64,000 nucleotides of DNA, from contig NZ_ATUW01000002.1 of assembly GCF_000420405.1 (NCBI RefSeq), positions 280,338-344,337 of the forward strand. Direction: 5' to 3'. The stretch comes from Winkia neuii subsp. neuii DSM 8576 (GTDB lineage: Bacteria; Actinomycetota; Actinomycetes; Actinomycetales; Actinomycetaceae). Below the pieces are notes generated by a model. The model was given only the letters and a program-made list of their open reading frames with translations, did no database searches and was not told where the DNA came from. The position numbers were made by a program, and so were the translations under genes. This document shows, one piece after another, positions 36,345 to 46,582 of the stretch (the first letter of the stretch is position 1; the number at the start of each line of letters is the position of its first letter).

Positions 36345-38138
36345 TTAGTGGGCGAAGTGGCGGGTACCGGTGAAGTACATGGTGATCCCAGCCTTTTCGG
36401 CAGCTTCTATAACTTCGCCGTCGCGGATCGATCCGCCGGGCTGGACTACCGCCTTCACGCCGGCATCAATGAGTACCTGCAGGCCGTCGGCAAACGGGAA
36501 GAAGGCGTCGGAGGCAGCTACTGCCCCGCGGGCTCGTTCCTCGGGCTTTTCCGAAAGAACTTCATCTGCTCGTGCTCCGCCCGCGGAGTCGACTTTAGCG
36601 GCGTCGCCGGTAGAGCGGGCTCCCAAAGTGTTTGCCCGCTCAATGGCGAGTTTGGCAGAGTCGACTCTATTCACCTGCCCCATGCCTACCCCTACGGTAG
36701 CTCCGTCTTTGGCTAGCAGCACCGCGTTCGAGCGCACTGCGCGAATAGTGCGCCAGGCAAATTCCAAGTCCGCCAAGGTAGCCTCGTCTGCGGCCTTGCC
36801 AGCGGCCAACTTCCAGTTAGCAGCGCTGTCGCCGGGGGCATCCACGTCGTCGCGAGCCTGCACGAGCAGCCCCCCGCTAATCGGCTTGATTTCGCTGGCT
36901 CCCCGCTCTGGGGGAGTCACCTGCAAGATGCGCAGGTTCTTCTTTGTGCGTAGCAATTCGAGGGCATCGGCCTCGAACGAGGGCGCAACCACCACCTCGG
37001 TGAAAATCGGTTTGATTTGGCGAGCCAGCTGCAAGGTTACCGGGCGGTTCACCGCGATCACCCCACCGTAGGCCGATACCGGATCGCAGGCGTGAGCTTT
37101 GCGGTGGGCGGCTGCAACGTCTTCGGCCACCGCAATTCCGCAGGGATTAGCGTGCTTGATGATAGCCACACACGGCTGGTCTGGGTGGTCGTAGGCTGCC
37201 CGCAGGGCCGCGTCGGCATCCGAATAGTTGTTGTAGCTCATCGGCTTGCCCCCAAGGGTGAGCGCGCCTGCAATGCCCTGGGCGGGGCTGGCTTCAACCG
37301 AGTTGATATCCAGTTCTTCTTCGCCCTCGTCCTCTTCGTCTAGCTCCTGTAGGTCTTCCTCTTCTAGTTCCACGTAGAGTGCGGCTTCCTGGTGCGGGTT
37401 TTCGCCGTAGCGCAGATCGGCCGCTTTCACGAATAAGGGTTGGAACAGTTCGGGGAGTTTAGCCCCGGAAGCCACACCGGAGTCTTCGTAATCCGTTTCG
37501 GAGGTGCCCTCAAAGTCTTCTTCGAGCAGCTGCTTGTCGAACCATTCAGACACTGCCACGTCGTATTCGGCGGTGTGGGCAAACGCGTCGGCGGCGAGCT
37601 CGCGGCGCTGGCGGCCGGTGAACCCGCCGTCTTTTACTGCCTGCACTACATCGTCGTAGCGGGAGGGGTCGGTAATCACTGCCACCGAGGCGTGATTTTT
37701 GGCTGCCGCCCGCACCATGGAGGGCCCGCCAATGTCGATCTGTTCTACGCAAGCGTCAAAATCTGCTCCCGAGCGTACAGTCTCGGTGAACGGGTACAGG
37801 TTGCAAACAACCAGGTCAAATGGTGCTACTCCGAGCTCTTCGAGCTCTTGGCAGTGGGCAGTTTTGCGGCGGTCGGCCAAAATGCCGGCGTGAATTTTGG
37901 GGTGCAGGGTTTTTACGCGCCCATCTAGACACTCGGGGAATCCGGTTACCTGGCTAACCTCGGTAACGTTGGCCCCTGCCTGCTCGATGCGCTTCGCGGT
38001 GGAACCGGTAGAAACAATCTGTACCCCCGCTGCGCTAAGTGCGCTGACCAAATCTTCCAATCCGGTCTTGTCGTAGACACTAATTAGAGCTCGTTTAATG
38101 GGAACTTTTGCTTCACCTTGAGTAGGTTGGATGGGCAC
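36345..38138 (-). CDS. purH: Bifunctional AICAR formyltransferase/IMP cyclohydrolase
   Basis: 597 residues against ~520 for typical family members. The N-terminal MGS-like IMP cyclohydrolase domain starts [18 protein letters not shown] and includes [16 protein letters not shown]. The AICARFT domain has [61 protein letters not shown] and [13 protein letters not shown] with TGTRHFAH at the end. The extra length is mostly an acidic insertion (residues ~256-285, about 20 Glu/Asp) between [12 protein letters not shown] and the KPMSYNN segment. It performs the last two steps of IMP synthesis. GTG start with AAAGGAA upstream. Confidence 0.95.
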   Translation of the reverse strand: MPIQPTQGEAKVPIKRALISVYDKTGLEDLVSALSAAGVQIVSTGSTAKRIEQAGANVTEVSQVTGFPECLDGRVKTLHPKIHAGILADRRKTAHCQELEELGVAPFDLVVCNLYPFTETVRSGADFDACVEQIDIGGPSMVRAAAKNHASVAVITDPSRYDDVVQAVKDGGFTGRQRRELAADAFAHTAEYDVAVSEWFDKQLLEEDFEGTSETDYEDSGVASGAKLPELFQPLFVKAADLRYGENPHQEAALYVELEEEDLQELDEEDEGEEELDINSVEASPAQGIAGALTLGGKPMSYNNYSDADAALRAAYDHPDQPCVAIIKHANPCGIAVAEDVAAAHRKAHACDPVSAYGGVIAVNRPVTLQLARQIKPIFTEVVVAPSFEADALELLRTKKNLRILQVTPPERGASEIKPISGGLLVQARDDVDAPGDSAANWKLAAGKAADEATLADLEFAWRTIRAVRSNAVLLAKDGATVGVGMGQVNRVDSAKLAIERANTLGARSTGDAAKVDSAGGARADEVLSEKPEERARGAVAASDAFFPFADGLQVLIDAGVKAVVQPGGSIRDGEVIEAAEKAGITMYFTGTRHFAH

Positions 38139-38247
38139 GCTGATTCCTTTCGGGAGCGGAGCGATTATCTAGAGCACCTACAGTTTAGCTATTTCGAAAC
38201 CCATGGGCCATAATCGAAGCACTCAGCGCGTTTGCCTAGGAGTTAAG

Positions 38248-39240
38248 ATGAGTTTTTCTAATTCTGGCGCCCCCTGTCCGATTGGGCGCTTTTTTCCGCA
38301 GCGTATCTTGCTAACTACTCCGCTTGCTGCCCCGCTAGCCGAACCGTTGCAGAAGGAATTTGTTAGAGCACAGGTCCGCCACGTCCCGAATGATGAACTT
38401 TCCAGGGAGGATTTCCGGTGGGCCGACACCTGGGTAGGTTTTGACCTGCCGAGTTGGACTTTTGCCGGGGAAGTGTCTGTAAAGTGGTTTCATTCCCAAT
38501 CTGACGGGGTCGACAAATCTGCTCCTATCCTGGCCGCCAGTGGGGCAAACTACGTGCTCACTCACTCTGTCGGGGACATGCCTCGGCGCATTGGCGAGTA
38601 CGTGTTGGCGTACCACCTGTGGTTGACCCGCGGTGGCGATCTGTTCCGCGCCAACGAGCAAACGGGAGCCTGGGACACCGATTTCTTCAATAATTACGTT
38701 GATCCGCGTGCAGCAACTGTGGTGGTAATCGGCACCGGGGAGGTTGGCTGCGGCGTGGCGCGCGTGCTCTCTGCATACGGTATAGAAGCAGTCGGGCTCA
38801 ATACCTCGGGCCGGCAGGTGGAAGAGTTCTCCGCCTGCTATCCCCTTCACGAGGGCGCCCCGCACCTGCGCAAGGCAACTTTAGTAGTTTCGGCACTGCC
38901 GCTCACGCCAGCTACGGACAAGATCATTTCGCGGGATTTGCTTTCCAACCTCAACGGGGCCGTATTTATGAATGTGGGACGTGGGCCCACCGTAGATTCT
39001 GACGCGGTGCACTGGGCGTTAGATTCCGGCCACCTCGCCAAAGCCGTGCTGGATGTACACGAGGTGGAGCCTCTTCCGCCCTCGGACTGGCGCTGGGGCC
39101 ACCCGCAGGTGGTGGTTACTCCCCACGTCTCAGGGCCGCTAACGCGCAGCGACATCTTTGAGGCCTTTACCGAGTGTGCGCGTTCGCTTGCCGAGGGCGT
39201 ACTTCCGGATTTGGCGGTGGACGCTAAGCGCGGCTACTGA
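38248..39240 (+). CDS. D-2-hydroxyacid dehydrogenase family protein
   Basis: 330 residues from ATG 38248, which has TAGGAG upstream; an earlier ATG at 38203 is in frame but unsupported. NAD site: VVVIGTGEVGCGVARVLSAYG. Substrate-side features: LVVSALPLTPATDKIISRDLL, FMNVGRGPTVDSDAV and LDVHEVEPLPPSDWRW with VVVTPHVSGP providing the catalytic Glu/His positions. The N-terminus is atypical. The family reduces 2-keto acids such as glyoxylate or hydroxypyruvate. It points against its neighbours and sits between purN and purH, which are adjacent in many actinobacteria, so it looks inserted. The 3' end overlaps purN by 17 bases. Confidence 0.85.
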   Translation: MSFSNSGAPCPIGRFFPQRILLTTPLAAPLAEPLQKEFVRAQVRHVPNDELSREDFRWADTWVGFDLPSWTFAGEVSVKWFHSQSDGVDKSAPILAASGANYVLTHSVGDMPRRIGEYVLAYHLWLTRGGDLFRANEQTGAWDTDFFNNYVDPRAATVVVIGTGEVGCGVARVLSAYGIEAVGLNTSGRQVEEFSACYPLHEGAPHLRKATLVVSALPLTPATDKIISRDLLSNLNGAVFMNVGRGPTVDSDAVHWALDSGHLAKAVLDVHEVEPLPPSDWRWGHPQVVVTPHVSGPLTRSDIFEAFTECARSLAEGVLPDLAVDAKRGY

Positions 39241-39784
39241 GCCTGCCCACTTCGCGCACTAACTGTTCGGTTTCAGCTTTTTTCAGCCTTGCCGTGAGGG
39301 TTTGTTCTGTGTCGCCCTCGCACACGGGAACCGCAACCTGCGCGATAATTTTGCCCGTATCTACACCGGCGTCTACGTAAAAGAGCGTGGCGCCGGTAAT
39401 TTTTACCCCGTATGCGAGGGCGTCGCCAATCCCGTGGGTGCCGGGGAAGGCAGGCAGCAGTGCAGGATGGGTGTTTATTACTTTTCCTGGGAAGGCGGCT
39501 AAAAAATCTGCGCCAAGCAATTTCATAAATCCCGCACACACCACTAGGTCGGGCTTATATTGGGCCACGGTTCGGGCGAGGGCGCGGTCCCAGTCGGCTC
39601 GCGAAGGATAGTTTGCAAGCGCAAGCACGTGGGTGGGACAGGTGGTAGCCCATTTGAGGCCGGGGGCAGGGCGGTCTGCTACCACGGCTACCACTTTCGC
39701 TCCGTAGCTGGGGTCGGAACTGGCGCGCAACAGAGCCGCTAGATTTGAGCCGGTTCCAGATATTAAAACCACTATCCGCTTCAT
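39224..39784 (-). CDS. purN: Phosphoribosylglycinamide formyltransferase
   Basis: 186 residues, standard. It begins IVVLISGTGSNLAALLRA, then VVCAGFMKLLGADFLAAFPGKVINTHPALLPAFPG with the catalytic Asn-His pair, and VDAGVDTGKIIAQVAVPV with the catalytic Asp. It formylates GAR to FGAR using 10-formyl-THF. The start overlaps the DUF6350 stop by four bases (ATGA). Confidence 0.95.
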   Translation of the reverse strand: MKRIVVLISGTGSNLAALLRASSDPSYGAKVVAVVADRPAPGLKWATTCPTHVLALANYPSRADWDRALARTVAQYKPDLVVCAGFMKLLGADFLAAFPGKVINTHPALLPAFPGTHGIGDALAYGVKITGATLFYVDAGVDTGKIIAQVAVPVCEGDTEQTLTARLKKAETEQLVREVGRLSSRA

Positions 39785-41118
39785 TTTTGCTTCCTGGCGA
39801 TTGCGGTGGTAGGCGCCTCCGGGTCCCCGTTTTTATCTACTACTAGGCGTAACCGCTTGTGCGAGCTAGAACCCGCGCGGGAAGTTTCTGCTTTGCCCTC
39901 AGGAACCGCACCGGTTCCAGGCACAGTATGCGATCCTGCCTTCTCGCCGTTAGACGGGGGATACTGTTCGTTTTGTTTTTTCGATTCTGTGGCAGTGGCG
40001 CCTAGCAGCCGGGATAGCTCGGCGCGAGCTGCAGGGGCAGCAAAATACGCGCCCAGGGCCGCTGGCACCAGAGCACACAGACAAAGCCATGCCGCCAGTG
40101 CCCCCAGGGGGGGGCCTACTTCGGCCATGCGCCCGGCTCCCAAAGAACCACGCGAAAGTGCACCCAACACCAGCACCGCCACTGCCAGCGAGCCTACCCC
40201 GGCAATTAAGAATTCAATGCGCTCTTTGCGGGAGCGGGTTGGGGTCCCTCGCGCCAGCAAAAATCCTGCCAGAACGAAAAATAAGGCGGTAGCTACCAAA
40301 ACGACTGCTCCGGGGGCTCTCCCCGGGATTGCCGCGTAGGGCGGAATCGCGGGCAGTGGCAGGCGGGCAACTGAAAATGGCGAAGAGGCCACTCCATCGG
40401 CGGCCTCAAAGCCAGCCCCAATTACCCAGCTGAGCGCCCACACGCACAGGTTTGGCAAATACCCCACCCAGATCGCCGTCACAACGAAGGCGCCAATGAC
40501 GCCGCCCCCCAAAAGCGAGTAGATTCCCGCTACTTCGTGCCAGTGCAAGACTAGCGCGAGGGCGAAAAGCCCCAGTGAGGCCCCGGCCAGAATCGCCAGC
40601 ATTCGCTCAGCAAAGCGTACTCCGGCCTGAACGTGAGCTGGCAGCCCCTTTTTCCACGGGCTCGCCAGCGCCGCTGCCAACGCGCATACCGCGAGCGCCG
40701 TGGTGGCCATGGCTCCAGAGAGGCCGCCTCCGGTAAGGGCATTGAGTAAAAATACTACGGGCACGTGTCCGAGGGCGACAAAAATCTTTGCCCATCCGCT
40801 CACCTGGGTTTTTATGGCGTGCGAAAGCAGGGCGAGCATTGCCATGGGAAGAGCAAGGGGAATGAGGGTTAGCCTCCCGCCTGCGAACGGCGCACTGCCT
40901 GCGTAGGCTAGACGCCAATAGTCGGAGGCTACGCTTACGGCCTGAGACCATTTGGCGCCCTCGAGATAGGGATTGGAGGCCTCGGCAACGTAGGCCAGAA
41001 GGCCCACAGCCACGGGTAGGAGCCAACCCAAGAAAGCGTATTCGCCTCCGACAAAGGCGGCTTTGGACCACCCCTCGGGAAGACGGATTACGATTTCTGA
41101 GCGAGCCTTAGGTTTCAT
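39781..41118 (-). CDS. DUF6350 polytopic membrane protein
   Basis: About 445 residues with roughly nine membrane helices and a long hydrophilic C-terminus (Ser/Glu/Lys-rich, ~80 residues). The opening WSKAAFVGGEYAFLGWLLPVAVGLLAYVAEASNP and the middle LTGGGLSGAMATTALAVCALAAALASPW fit DUF6350, an actinobacterial family usually encoded just before purN, as here. I prefer ATG 41118 over 41223 because homologues begin near the first helix; the GAAGG only two bases upstream makes this choice uncertain. Function unknown. Confidence 0.82.
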   Translation of the reverse strand: MKPKARSEIVIRLPEGWSKAAFVGGEYAFLGWLLPVAVGLLAYVAEASNPYLEGAKWSQAVSVASDYWRLAYAGSAPFAGGRLTLIPLALPMAMLALLSHAIKTQVSGWAKIFVALGHVPVVFLLNALTGGGLSGAMATTALAVCALAAALASPWKKGLPAHVQAGVRFAERMLAILAGASLGLFALALVLHWHEVAGIYSLLGGGVIGAFVVTAIWVGYLPNLCVWALSWVIGAGFEAADGVASSPFSVARLPLPAIPPYAAIPGRAPGAVVLVATALFFVLAGFLLARGTPTRSRKERIEFLIAGVGSLAVAVLVLGALSRGSLGAGRMAEVGPPLGALAAWLCLCALVPAALGAYFAAPAARAELSRLLGATATESKKQNEQYPPSNGEKAGSHTVPGTGAVPEGKAETSRAGSSSHKRLRLVVDKNGDPEAPTTAIARKQK

Positions 41119-41233
41119 CGCCTTCAATGTTGCCGCCCCGGAAGCAAAATGGTTTTCTCCCGCGCCGGGAGGGCGCAAACGAAGGCGCATTTGCGCACCT
41201 TGTGCCCCCTGAAGTGGGGGCACAAGGGAACTG

Positions 41234-42139
41234 TTAGGCTTTGTTCAGGCCGGAAAGTATTTGGCGTGCCAAACGGGCTGTTTCGGAAGGGGTTTTCCCA
41301 ACTTTTACGCCCCCGGCCTCCAGCGCATTCTTTTTGGCTTCGGCCGTGCCTGAAGATCCCGAGACGATCGCGCCGGCGTGGCCCATGGTCTTGCCCTCGG
41401 GGGCGGTAAAGCCCGCCACATATCCGACTACAGGTTTACTCACGTGTTCCTTGATGTATTCGGCGGCCCGTTCTTCCGCGTCGCCACCGATCTCGCCGAT
41501 CATAACGATTAGTTCGGTATCGGGATCGTCCTCAAAGGCTGCTAGCGCATCGATGTGAGTGGTGCCCACCACCGGATCCCCACCAATGCCGATGCAGGTG
41601 GTGAAGCCCAGATCGCGTAGTTCGTACATCATCTGGTAGGTCAAAGTGCCAGACTTGGACACTAATCCCAGTCTGCCCGGTCCCGTAATGTTTGCGGGGG
41701 TGATCCCGGCGTTCGCTTTGCCGGGGCTAATGATGCCCGGGCAGTTCGGCCCAATTATGCGGCTGCCTTTTTCGAGGGCGTAGTTTACGAAAGCGGTGGA
41801 ATCTTGTACCGGAATGCCCTCGGTTATGACTACGATTAGCTCAATTCCGGCGTCTACGGCCTCAACTACAGCGCTCTTGGCAAATGCCGGGGGCACAAAG
41901 ATTACCGACACGTTGGCCTGAGTCTGTTCCCTTGCCTGGGCTACCGTGCCAAATACCGGCACTTCGGTACTGCTTCCATCCGCTTTTTCGAACTGCAGCT
42001 TAGTACCGGCCTTCTTGGGGTTAGTGCCGCCAACTATCCGAGTGCCTGCCTTGAGCATTAGTCCGGTGTGTTTGCGCCCCTCGGAGCCGGTGATGCCCTG
42101 AACAATAACGCGGGAGTTTTCGTCTAAAAATACCGACAT
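41234..42139 (-). CDS. sucD: Succinyl-CoA synthetase, alpha subunit
   Basis: 301 residues. CoA-binding N-domain: [22 protein letters not shown], then [17 protein letters not shown] and [19 protein letters not shown], and the active-site His in [21 protein letters not shown]. With SucC it makes succinate, ATP and CoA from succinyl-CoA. GAGAGGAAATAAC precedes the ATG, only two bases after the sucC stop. Confidence 0.97.
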   Translation of the reverse strand: MSVFLDENSRVIVQGITGSEGRKHTGLMLKAGTRIVGGTNPKKAGTKLQFEKADGSSTEVPVFGTVAQAREQTQANVSVIFVPPAFAKSAVVEAVDAGIELIVVITEGIPVQDSTAFVNYALEKGSRIIGPNCPGIISPGKANAGITPANITGPGRLGLVSKSGTLTYQMMYELRDLGFTTCIGIGGDPVVGTTHIDALAAFEDDPDTELIVMIGEIGGDAEERAAEYIKEHVSKPVVGYVAGFTAPEGKTMGHAGAIVSGSSGTAEAKKNALEAGGVKVGKTPSETARLARQILSGLNKA

Positions 42140-42141
42140 TG

Positions 42142-43308
42142 TTATTTCCTCTCGGCGGCAAGTTCTGCGGCCTTGGCGGCCCCGCCGTCCATAGTTTCGA
42201 CCATAGTAACTAGGGGGTGGCTTGCCTCCGCTAGAATCTGGCGCCCCTCTTCTACGTTGTTCCCGTCCAGGCGAACCACCAGCGGTTTAGTGGCGTTTTC
42301 GCCAAGAATGTTCAGCGCTTCGACAATGCCCTCGGCTACCTGGTCGCAGGCGGTAATGCCGCCAAAGACGTTCACAAATACGCTGCGCACCTGCGGATCA
42401 CCTAAGATTATTTCCAACCCATTGGCCATAACCTGCGAGGACGCACCCCCGCCAATGTCCAAAAAGTTCGCCGGTTTTACTCCGTACTTTTCGCCCGCAT
42501 ATGCCACCACGTCCAGGGTGGACATGACCAGGCCAGCCCCGTTGCCGATTACGCCCACTTCGCCCTCGAGGTGAACGTAGTTCAGGCCCTTTTCTTTTGC
42601 CTTAGCCTCCAGAGGATCTTGACTTTGTGTGTCCACATAGCTTTGGTGTTCACTGTGGCGGAAACGCGCGTTGTCATCCAAGCTGACTTTGCCGTCCAAG
42701 GCAATAATCGAGCCTTCCTGGTCGCGCACTAGCGGGTTCACCTCAACTAATTTGGCGTCCTCTTCGCTGTAGACCTGCCACAATTTTACTAGCACGGGCA
42801 CGATTGGAGCGACCTCATCCTGGCTAAAACCTGCCTCGGCTAAAATGTGTGCCGCCACCTGTTCGTCAATCCCGTCCGCATTTACCGCTACTTTGGCGAG
42901 CGCTTCGGGACGTTCCTTTGCCAAGAGCTCAATTTCCATGCCGCCCTCGCGCGAACACATGGCCAAATGTTGCCTGTTGGACCTATCTAGCAGAATCGAA
43001 AAATAAAACTCCGCGTCGATGTCAGCTCCGGCCGCAACCATGACTTTGCGCACCTGGTGGCCTTTGATGTTCAGCCCCAAGATGGCTGCGGCCGCCTCTT
43101 CTGCTTCCTGGGGACTACGGGCCAGCTTGACTCCGCCAGCCTTACCGCGCCCGCCGGTTTTTACCTGCGCCTTCACAACCACCAGCGGGGCTGCAAGCTG
43201 TTCTGCTGCCTGCCTCGCCTGCGCGGCAGTTTCGACGACAATTCCAGGTAGTACGGGGACTTCGTGTGCCGCGAACAATTCGCGGGCTTGGTACTCATAA
43301 AGGTCCAC
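42142..43308 (-). CDS. sucC: Succinyl-CoA synthetase, beta subunit
   Basis: 388 residues. ATP-grasp domain at the N-terminus ([40 protein letters not shown]) and the phosphohistidine-facing C-domain ([40 protein letters not shown]). It partners SucD. GTG start with GGAAGGACAAAGGC upstream. A short dyad TCTCGA-CC-TCGAGA (43333-43346) sits just before it, function unknown. Remaining TCA genes are not in the window. Confidence 0.97.
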   Translation of the reverse strand: MDLYEYQARELFAAHEVPVLPGIVVETAAQARQAAEQLAAPLVVVKAQVKTGGRGKAGGVKLARSPQEAEEAAAAILGLNIKGHQVRKVMVAAGADIDAEFYFSILLDRSNRQHLAMCSREGGMEIELLAKERPEALAKVAVNADGIDEQVAAHILAEAGFSQDEVAPIVPVLVKLWQVYSEEDAKLVEVNPLVRDQEGSIIALDGKVSLDDNARFRHSEHQSYVDTQSQDPLEAKAKEKGLNYVHLEGEVGVIGNGAGLVMSTLDVVAYAGEKYGVKPANFLDIGGGASSQVMANGLEIILGDPQVRSVFVNVFGGITACDQVAEGIVEALNILGENATKPLVVRLDGNNVEEGRQILAEASHPLVTMVETMDGGAAKAAELAAERK

Positions 43309-43473
43309 GCCTTTGTCCTTCCGGTAGTCAAGTCTCGACCTCGAGAGATTGTACCAAGCCTATCGCGGCTAATTCGGGCGTGCACAGCAAAAACGCCCTG
43401 CCAAGCCGCAATAGATTAGGGGGCGGCGAGGGCGAAGTTCCCCCTCACCTTCCCCTTTCTATTTGCCGGGTGG

Positions 43474-45885
43474 CTACAGTTTTTCCAAGGGCGCGAACCG
43501 CAATACGAGACGTTTGACCGTGCCGTCGCCAAAATCTACTTTTGCGGTGGTGTTCGGCCAGGTCCCCTCGACGCCGAGGACGCGGCCTAGCCCGTAGGCG
43601 TCGTGATTGACGCGGTCGCCAACGGCTAACACGATTTCTTTACCCGCTGGCTTAGCTGCCTTCGGCATCATCCTGTTAGTGCGCACTGTGCCAGCGTACT
43701 TGGTGGGATTCCAGCCCCCGGCTCCGAAAGCGTCCCCCGCCCTGGCGATGGTTTGAGTAGGGGTGAACTCGCGGCGCACGTCGACAATGTCCGCCGGAAT
43801 GTCGTCTAAGAAGCGCGAGGGCGGCAACTCTACTGGCGCGCCCCATTGGTTTCGCGAGCCGGCCCTGGTCAAATACAGAAGTTTGCGTGCCCTAGTTATT
43901 GCCACGTAGGCAAGGCGGCGTTCTTCGGCCAATTCGGCCGGGTCCCCCATAGAACGCTGGTGTGGGAACGTGCCATCTTCCATGCCGGTTACAAACACCA
44001 CCGGAAACTCGAGTCCCTTGGCAGTGTGAACGGTCATCAAGGTGACCTGCCCGCGCTCTGAAGGAACCTGATCCGAATCGGCGACAAGCGATACTCGCTC
44101 CAGAAAATCAGCCAGCGTGCCGTCGGGCTCAGACAGGTCAAATTCTGAAGCTACCGTGTGTAACTCAGCCAGGTTTTCGATGCGTCCTTCGTCGCGTGGA
44201 TCCGTACTTTGGCTAAGTACCCCCACGTAGCCCGATTCGTCGAGCAAAAAGTCCAGCACCTGGGCGATCCCGTCGCCGTCCTCGACTCTGGAACGGGCTC
44301 GGCGCAGCAGTTCAGCAAACTTTTCCGCGGAATTGGCCGCCCTCTTCGAAATGCCCTCGACCCTGTCGAGTTCTTCGAGCGCCTGCCCAAAGCTAATTGC
44401 CCGCACTGCCGCGTGAGAGGCGATTGCCCCCTCGGCTTTGGCCCCAATACCGCGCCTGGGCACGTTCAATATCCTACGCAAGGACACGGTGTCGTCGGGG
44501 TTAGAAACTGCCCTCAGGTAAGCGATAGCATCTTTGATTTCGGCTCGTTCGTAGAACTTGGTGCCGCCCACCACCCGGTAGGGGATGCCGTCGCGCATTA
44601 GCACATCTTCAAGGATTCGCGACTGGGCGTTAGTGCGGTAGAAAATAGCAATATCCCCCCAGTCGTAGCCCTTATCTGCCAGCTCGTTGATCTGCTCGAC
44701 CACGAACAGGGCTTCCCCGCGATCTGATTCTGCAGCGTCGAGGACGATCTTGTCCCCAGCCCCCAGGTCCGTCCACAATTTTTTGGGCCTGCGCCCCGAA
44801 TTTTGGGAAATCACGGCGTTGGCCGCGCTCAAAATGTTTTGAGTGGAACGATAGTTTTGTTCCAACATGATGGTGTGGGCGTTGGGGTAGTCCTTCTCGA
44901 ATTCTTCGATGTTGCGAATTGTGGCCCCGCGGAAGGCATAGATGGACTGGTCAGAATCACCTACCACCGTGAGCTCAGCCGGGGGCGGGGTAGCGCCCTC
45001 TGGACCTACCAATAGCCGCACCAGCACGTACTGGGCGTGGTTGGTGTCCTGGTATTCGTCTACCAGAATGTGGCGGAAGCGGCGCCTGTAGTGGTCGGCA
45101 ACGCCAGGGTTTTCCTGCAGCAGGCGGACCGTGAGCATAATTAGATCGTCAAAATCTACCGCGTTGGCCTCGTGCAAGCGTTTTTGATAGAGCGGATAGA
45201 TTTGACTAACCACCCTGGAGAGGGGGTCTTTACCCGCCTTTTGCGCGTAATCGGAAGGGTTGATCAGCTCGTTCTTGAGATCCGATATACGTCCCGAGAG
45301 GGTCCGGGCCGAGAACTTCTTTAGATCCACCGCCTTTTCTTTGGCCAGCAAGGTTAACAGCCGTTGCTGATCCGCCGAATCGTAAATCGAGAAAGTCGAT
45401 TTGAGACCTACCAGATCGTGTTCACGTCGCAAAATGCGCACGCACGCAGAGTGGAAAGTAGACACCCACATGCGTTTTGCCTGCGCCCCCACCAGATCGC
45501 AAGCGCGCTCGCGCATCTCGGCAGCAGCCTTGTTAGTGAAGGTAATGGCCAGAATCTGCCCGGGCAGGGCCCTCCCCGTGGCAAGCAAGTAGGCTATGCG
45601 CCTAGTGAGTACCCGAGTCTTGCCGCTGCCTGCCCCTGCCATAACTAGCAGTGGCCCGCCCTCGTAGGTGACAGCCTGTTTTTGCGGCCCGTTGAGCCCC
45701 TGCGTTATTTCCTCACCTGCAAGGGGCGGGTGGGTCTCGGCTGCCCGCTCCTCTTCCGGCGCCTGCAGCTGGGACAGAGAGTCCAGATATTCCTGGTCTG
45801 GTTCGACCATGACCTGCGGCAGCGTGGCTGCAGCAGAAGGCTTTAGCGAACTTGCTGGCAAGAGGGCGTCAAATAAAGAATCCAC
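43474..45885 (-). CDS. pcrA: ATP-dependent DNA helicase PcrA/UvrD
   Basis: 803 residues. After a ~60-residue variable lead, the UvrD core begins LNGPQKQAVTYEGGPLLVMAGAGSGKTRVLTRR (Walker A), with ILAITFTNKAAAEMRERA, ILVDEYQDTNHAQYVLVRLL (Walker B), VVGDSDQSIYAFRGA, MLEQNYRSTQNIL and VTLMTVHTAKGLEFPVVFVTG. The C-terminal ~70 residues form the RNA-polymerase/DNA-binding Tudor-like tail (VNHDAYGLGRVLGVEG). It unwinds DNA in repair and clears replication blocks. GTG start. About 165 bases separate it from sucC downstream. Confidence 0.96.
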   Translation of the reverse strand: MDSLFDALLPASSLKPSAAATLPQVMVEPDQEYLDSLSQLQAPEEERAAETHPPLAGEEITQGLNGPQKQAVTYEGGPLLVMAGAGSGKTRVLTRRIAYLLATGRALPGQILAITFTNKAAAEMRERACDLVGAQAKRMWVSTFHSACVRILRREHDLVGLKSTFSIYDSADQQRLLTLLAKEKAVDLKKFSARTLSGRISDLKNELINPSDYAQKAGKDPLSRVVSQIYPLYQKRLHEANAVDFDDLIMLTVRLLQENPGVADHYRRRFRHILVDEYQDTNHAQYVLVRLLVGPEGATPPPAELTVVGDSDQSIYAFRGATIRNIEEFEKDYPNAHTIMLEQNYRSTQNILSAANAVISQNSGRRPKKLWTDLGAGDKIVLDAAESDRGEALFVVEQINELADKGYDWGDIAIFYRTNAQSRILEDVLMRDGIPYRVVGGTKFYERAEIKDAIAYLRAVSNPDDTVSLRRILNVPRRGIGAKAEGAIASHAAVRAISFGQALEELDRVEGISKRAANSAEKFAELLRRARSRVEDGDGIAQVLDFLLDESGYVGVLSQSTDPRDEGRIENLAELHTVASEFDLSEPDGTLADFLERVSLVADSDQVPSERGQVTLMTVHTAKGLEFPVVFVTGMEDGTFPHQRSMGDPAELAEERRLAYVAITRARKLLYLTRAGSRNQWGAPVELPPSRFLDDIPADIVDVRREFTPTQTIARAGDAFGAGGWNPTKYAGTVRTNRMMPKAAKPAGKEIVLAVGDRVNHDAYGLGRVLGVEGTWPNTTAKVDFGDGTVKRLVLRFAPLEKL

Positions 45886-45940
45886 CCCACTACCCTAGCT
45901 GCCACCTCCGTCAGATGAGCACTCTAGTGGAGACACTTCA

Positions 45941-46582
45941 CTATATGAGAGAGCGGGCACTCGCCCACCTGGTGAGCTCGTTCCGATTCGACAACTGTAA
46001 CTTGCGAAGCACCTTCGAAACGTGAGTCTCGACCGTTTTGATGGAAATGAACAGTTTCGCCGCAACCTCCTTGTAGGTGTAGCCGCGAGCAATAAGGCGC
46101 ATGACCTCGAGTTCGCGCGCGCTCAGCCGATCGAGTTCCTCGTCGGTGCCGGCAACCTGTTGGGTGCCAAACGCATCGAGTACAAATCCCGCCAGCCGCG
46201 GAGAGAAAGCAGCGTCACCGCTGGCCACCCGTTCAATTGCGGCAACCAGGTCTGCAGCCTCAATAGATTTGGTTACGTAGCCGCGAGCGCCGGAGCGAAT
46301 CACTGAGACAACGTCGGTTGCCGAATCCGACACCGACAGTGCCAAGCATTTTGTAGTGGCGCTGATCTGGGCAGCGACCTCGGCACCTCCGCCCCCGCGC
46401 CCACCCGGCAGGTGCACATCGAGCAAGGTCACATCTGGCTTGGTTTCGTCCACCACGGCCAATGCTTCTTCAACGTTGGCAGCTTCGCCCACCACCTGAA
46501 TTTTGTCGCTAAAACCAGCCAGCTCGCTGCGCACCCCGGCCCTCACTAGGGCGTGGTCGTCAACTATCACCACGGTGATCAT
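45941..46582 (-). CDS. NarL/LuxR-family response regulator
   Basis: 213 residues. Receiver domain: ITVVIVDDHALVRAGVR with the acidic pocket, the phosphoacceptor Asp in PDVTLLDVHLPGG, and a Lys near GYVTKSIEA. The C-terminal GerE-type HTH is LSARELEVMRLIARGYTYKEVAAKLFISIKTVETHVSKVLRKL. The start overlaps the sensor kinase stop by four bases, so they are a coupled two-component pair. It is likely to act on envelope-related genes, perhaps the PspC gene divergent from the kinase. Confidence 0.93.
   Translation of the reverse strand: MITVVIVDDHALVRAGVRSELAGFSDKIQVVGEAANVEEALAVVDETKPDVTLLDVHLPGGRGGGGAEVAAQISATTKCLALSVSDSATDVVSVIRSGARGYVTKSIEAADLVAAIERVASGDAAFSPRLAGFVLDAFGTQQVAGTDEELDRLSARELEVMRLIARGYTYKEVAAKLFISIKTVETHVSKVLRKLQLSNRNELTRWASARSLI

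Noticed and set aside
43333..43346. TCTCGA-CC-TCGAGA dyad before sucC as an operator
   Set aside because: Arms are only six bases and no linked regulator exists; too weak to list as a separate site.
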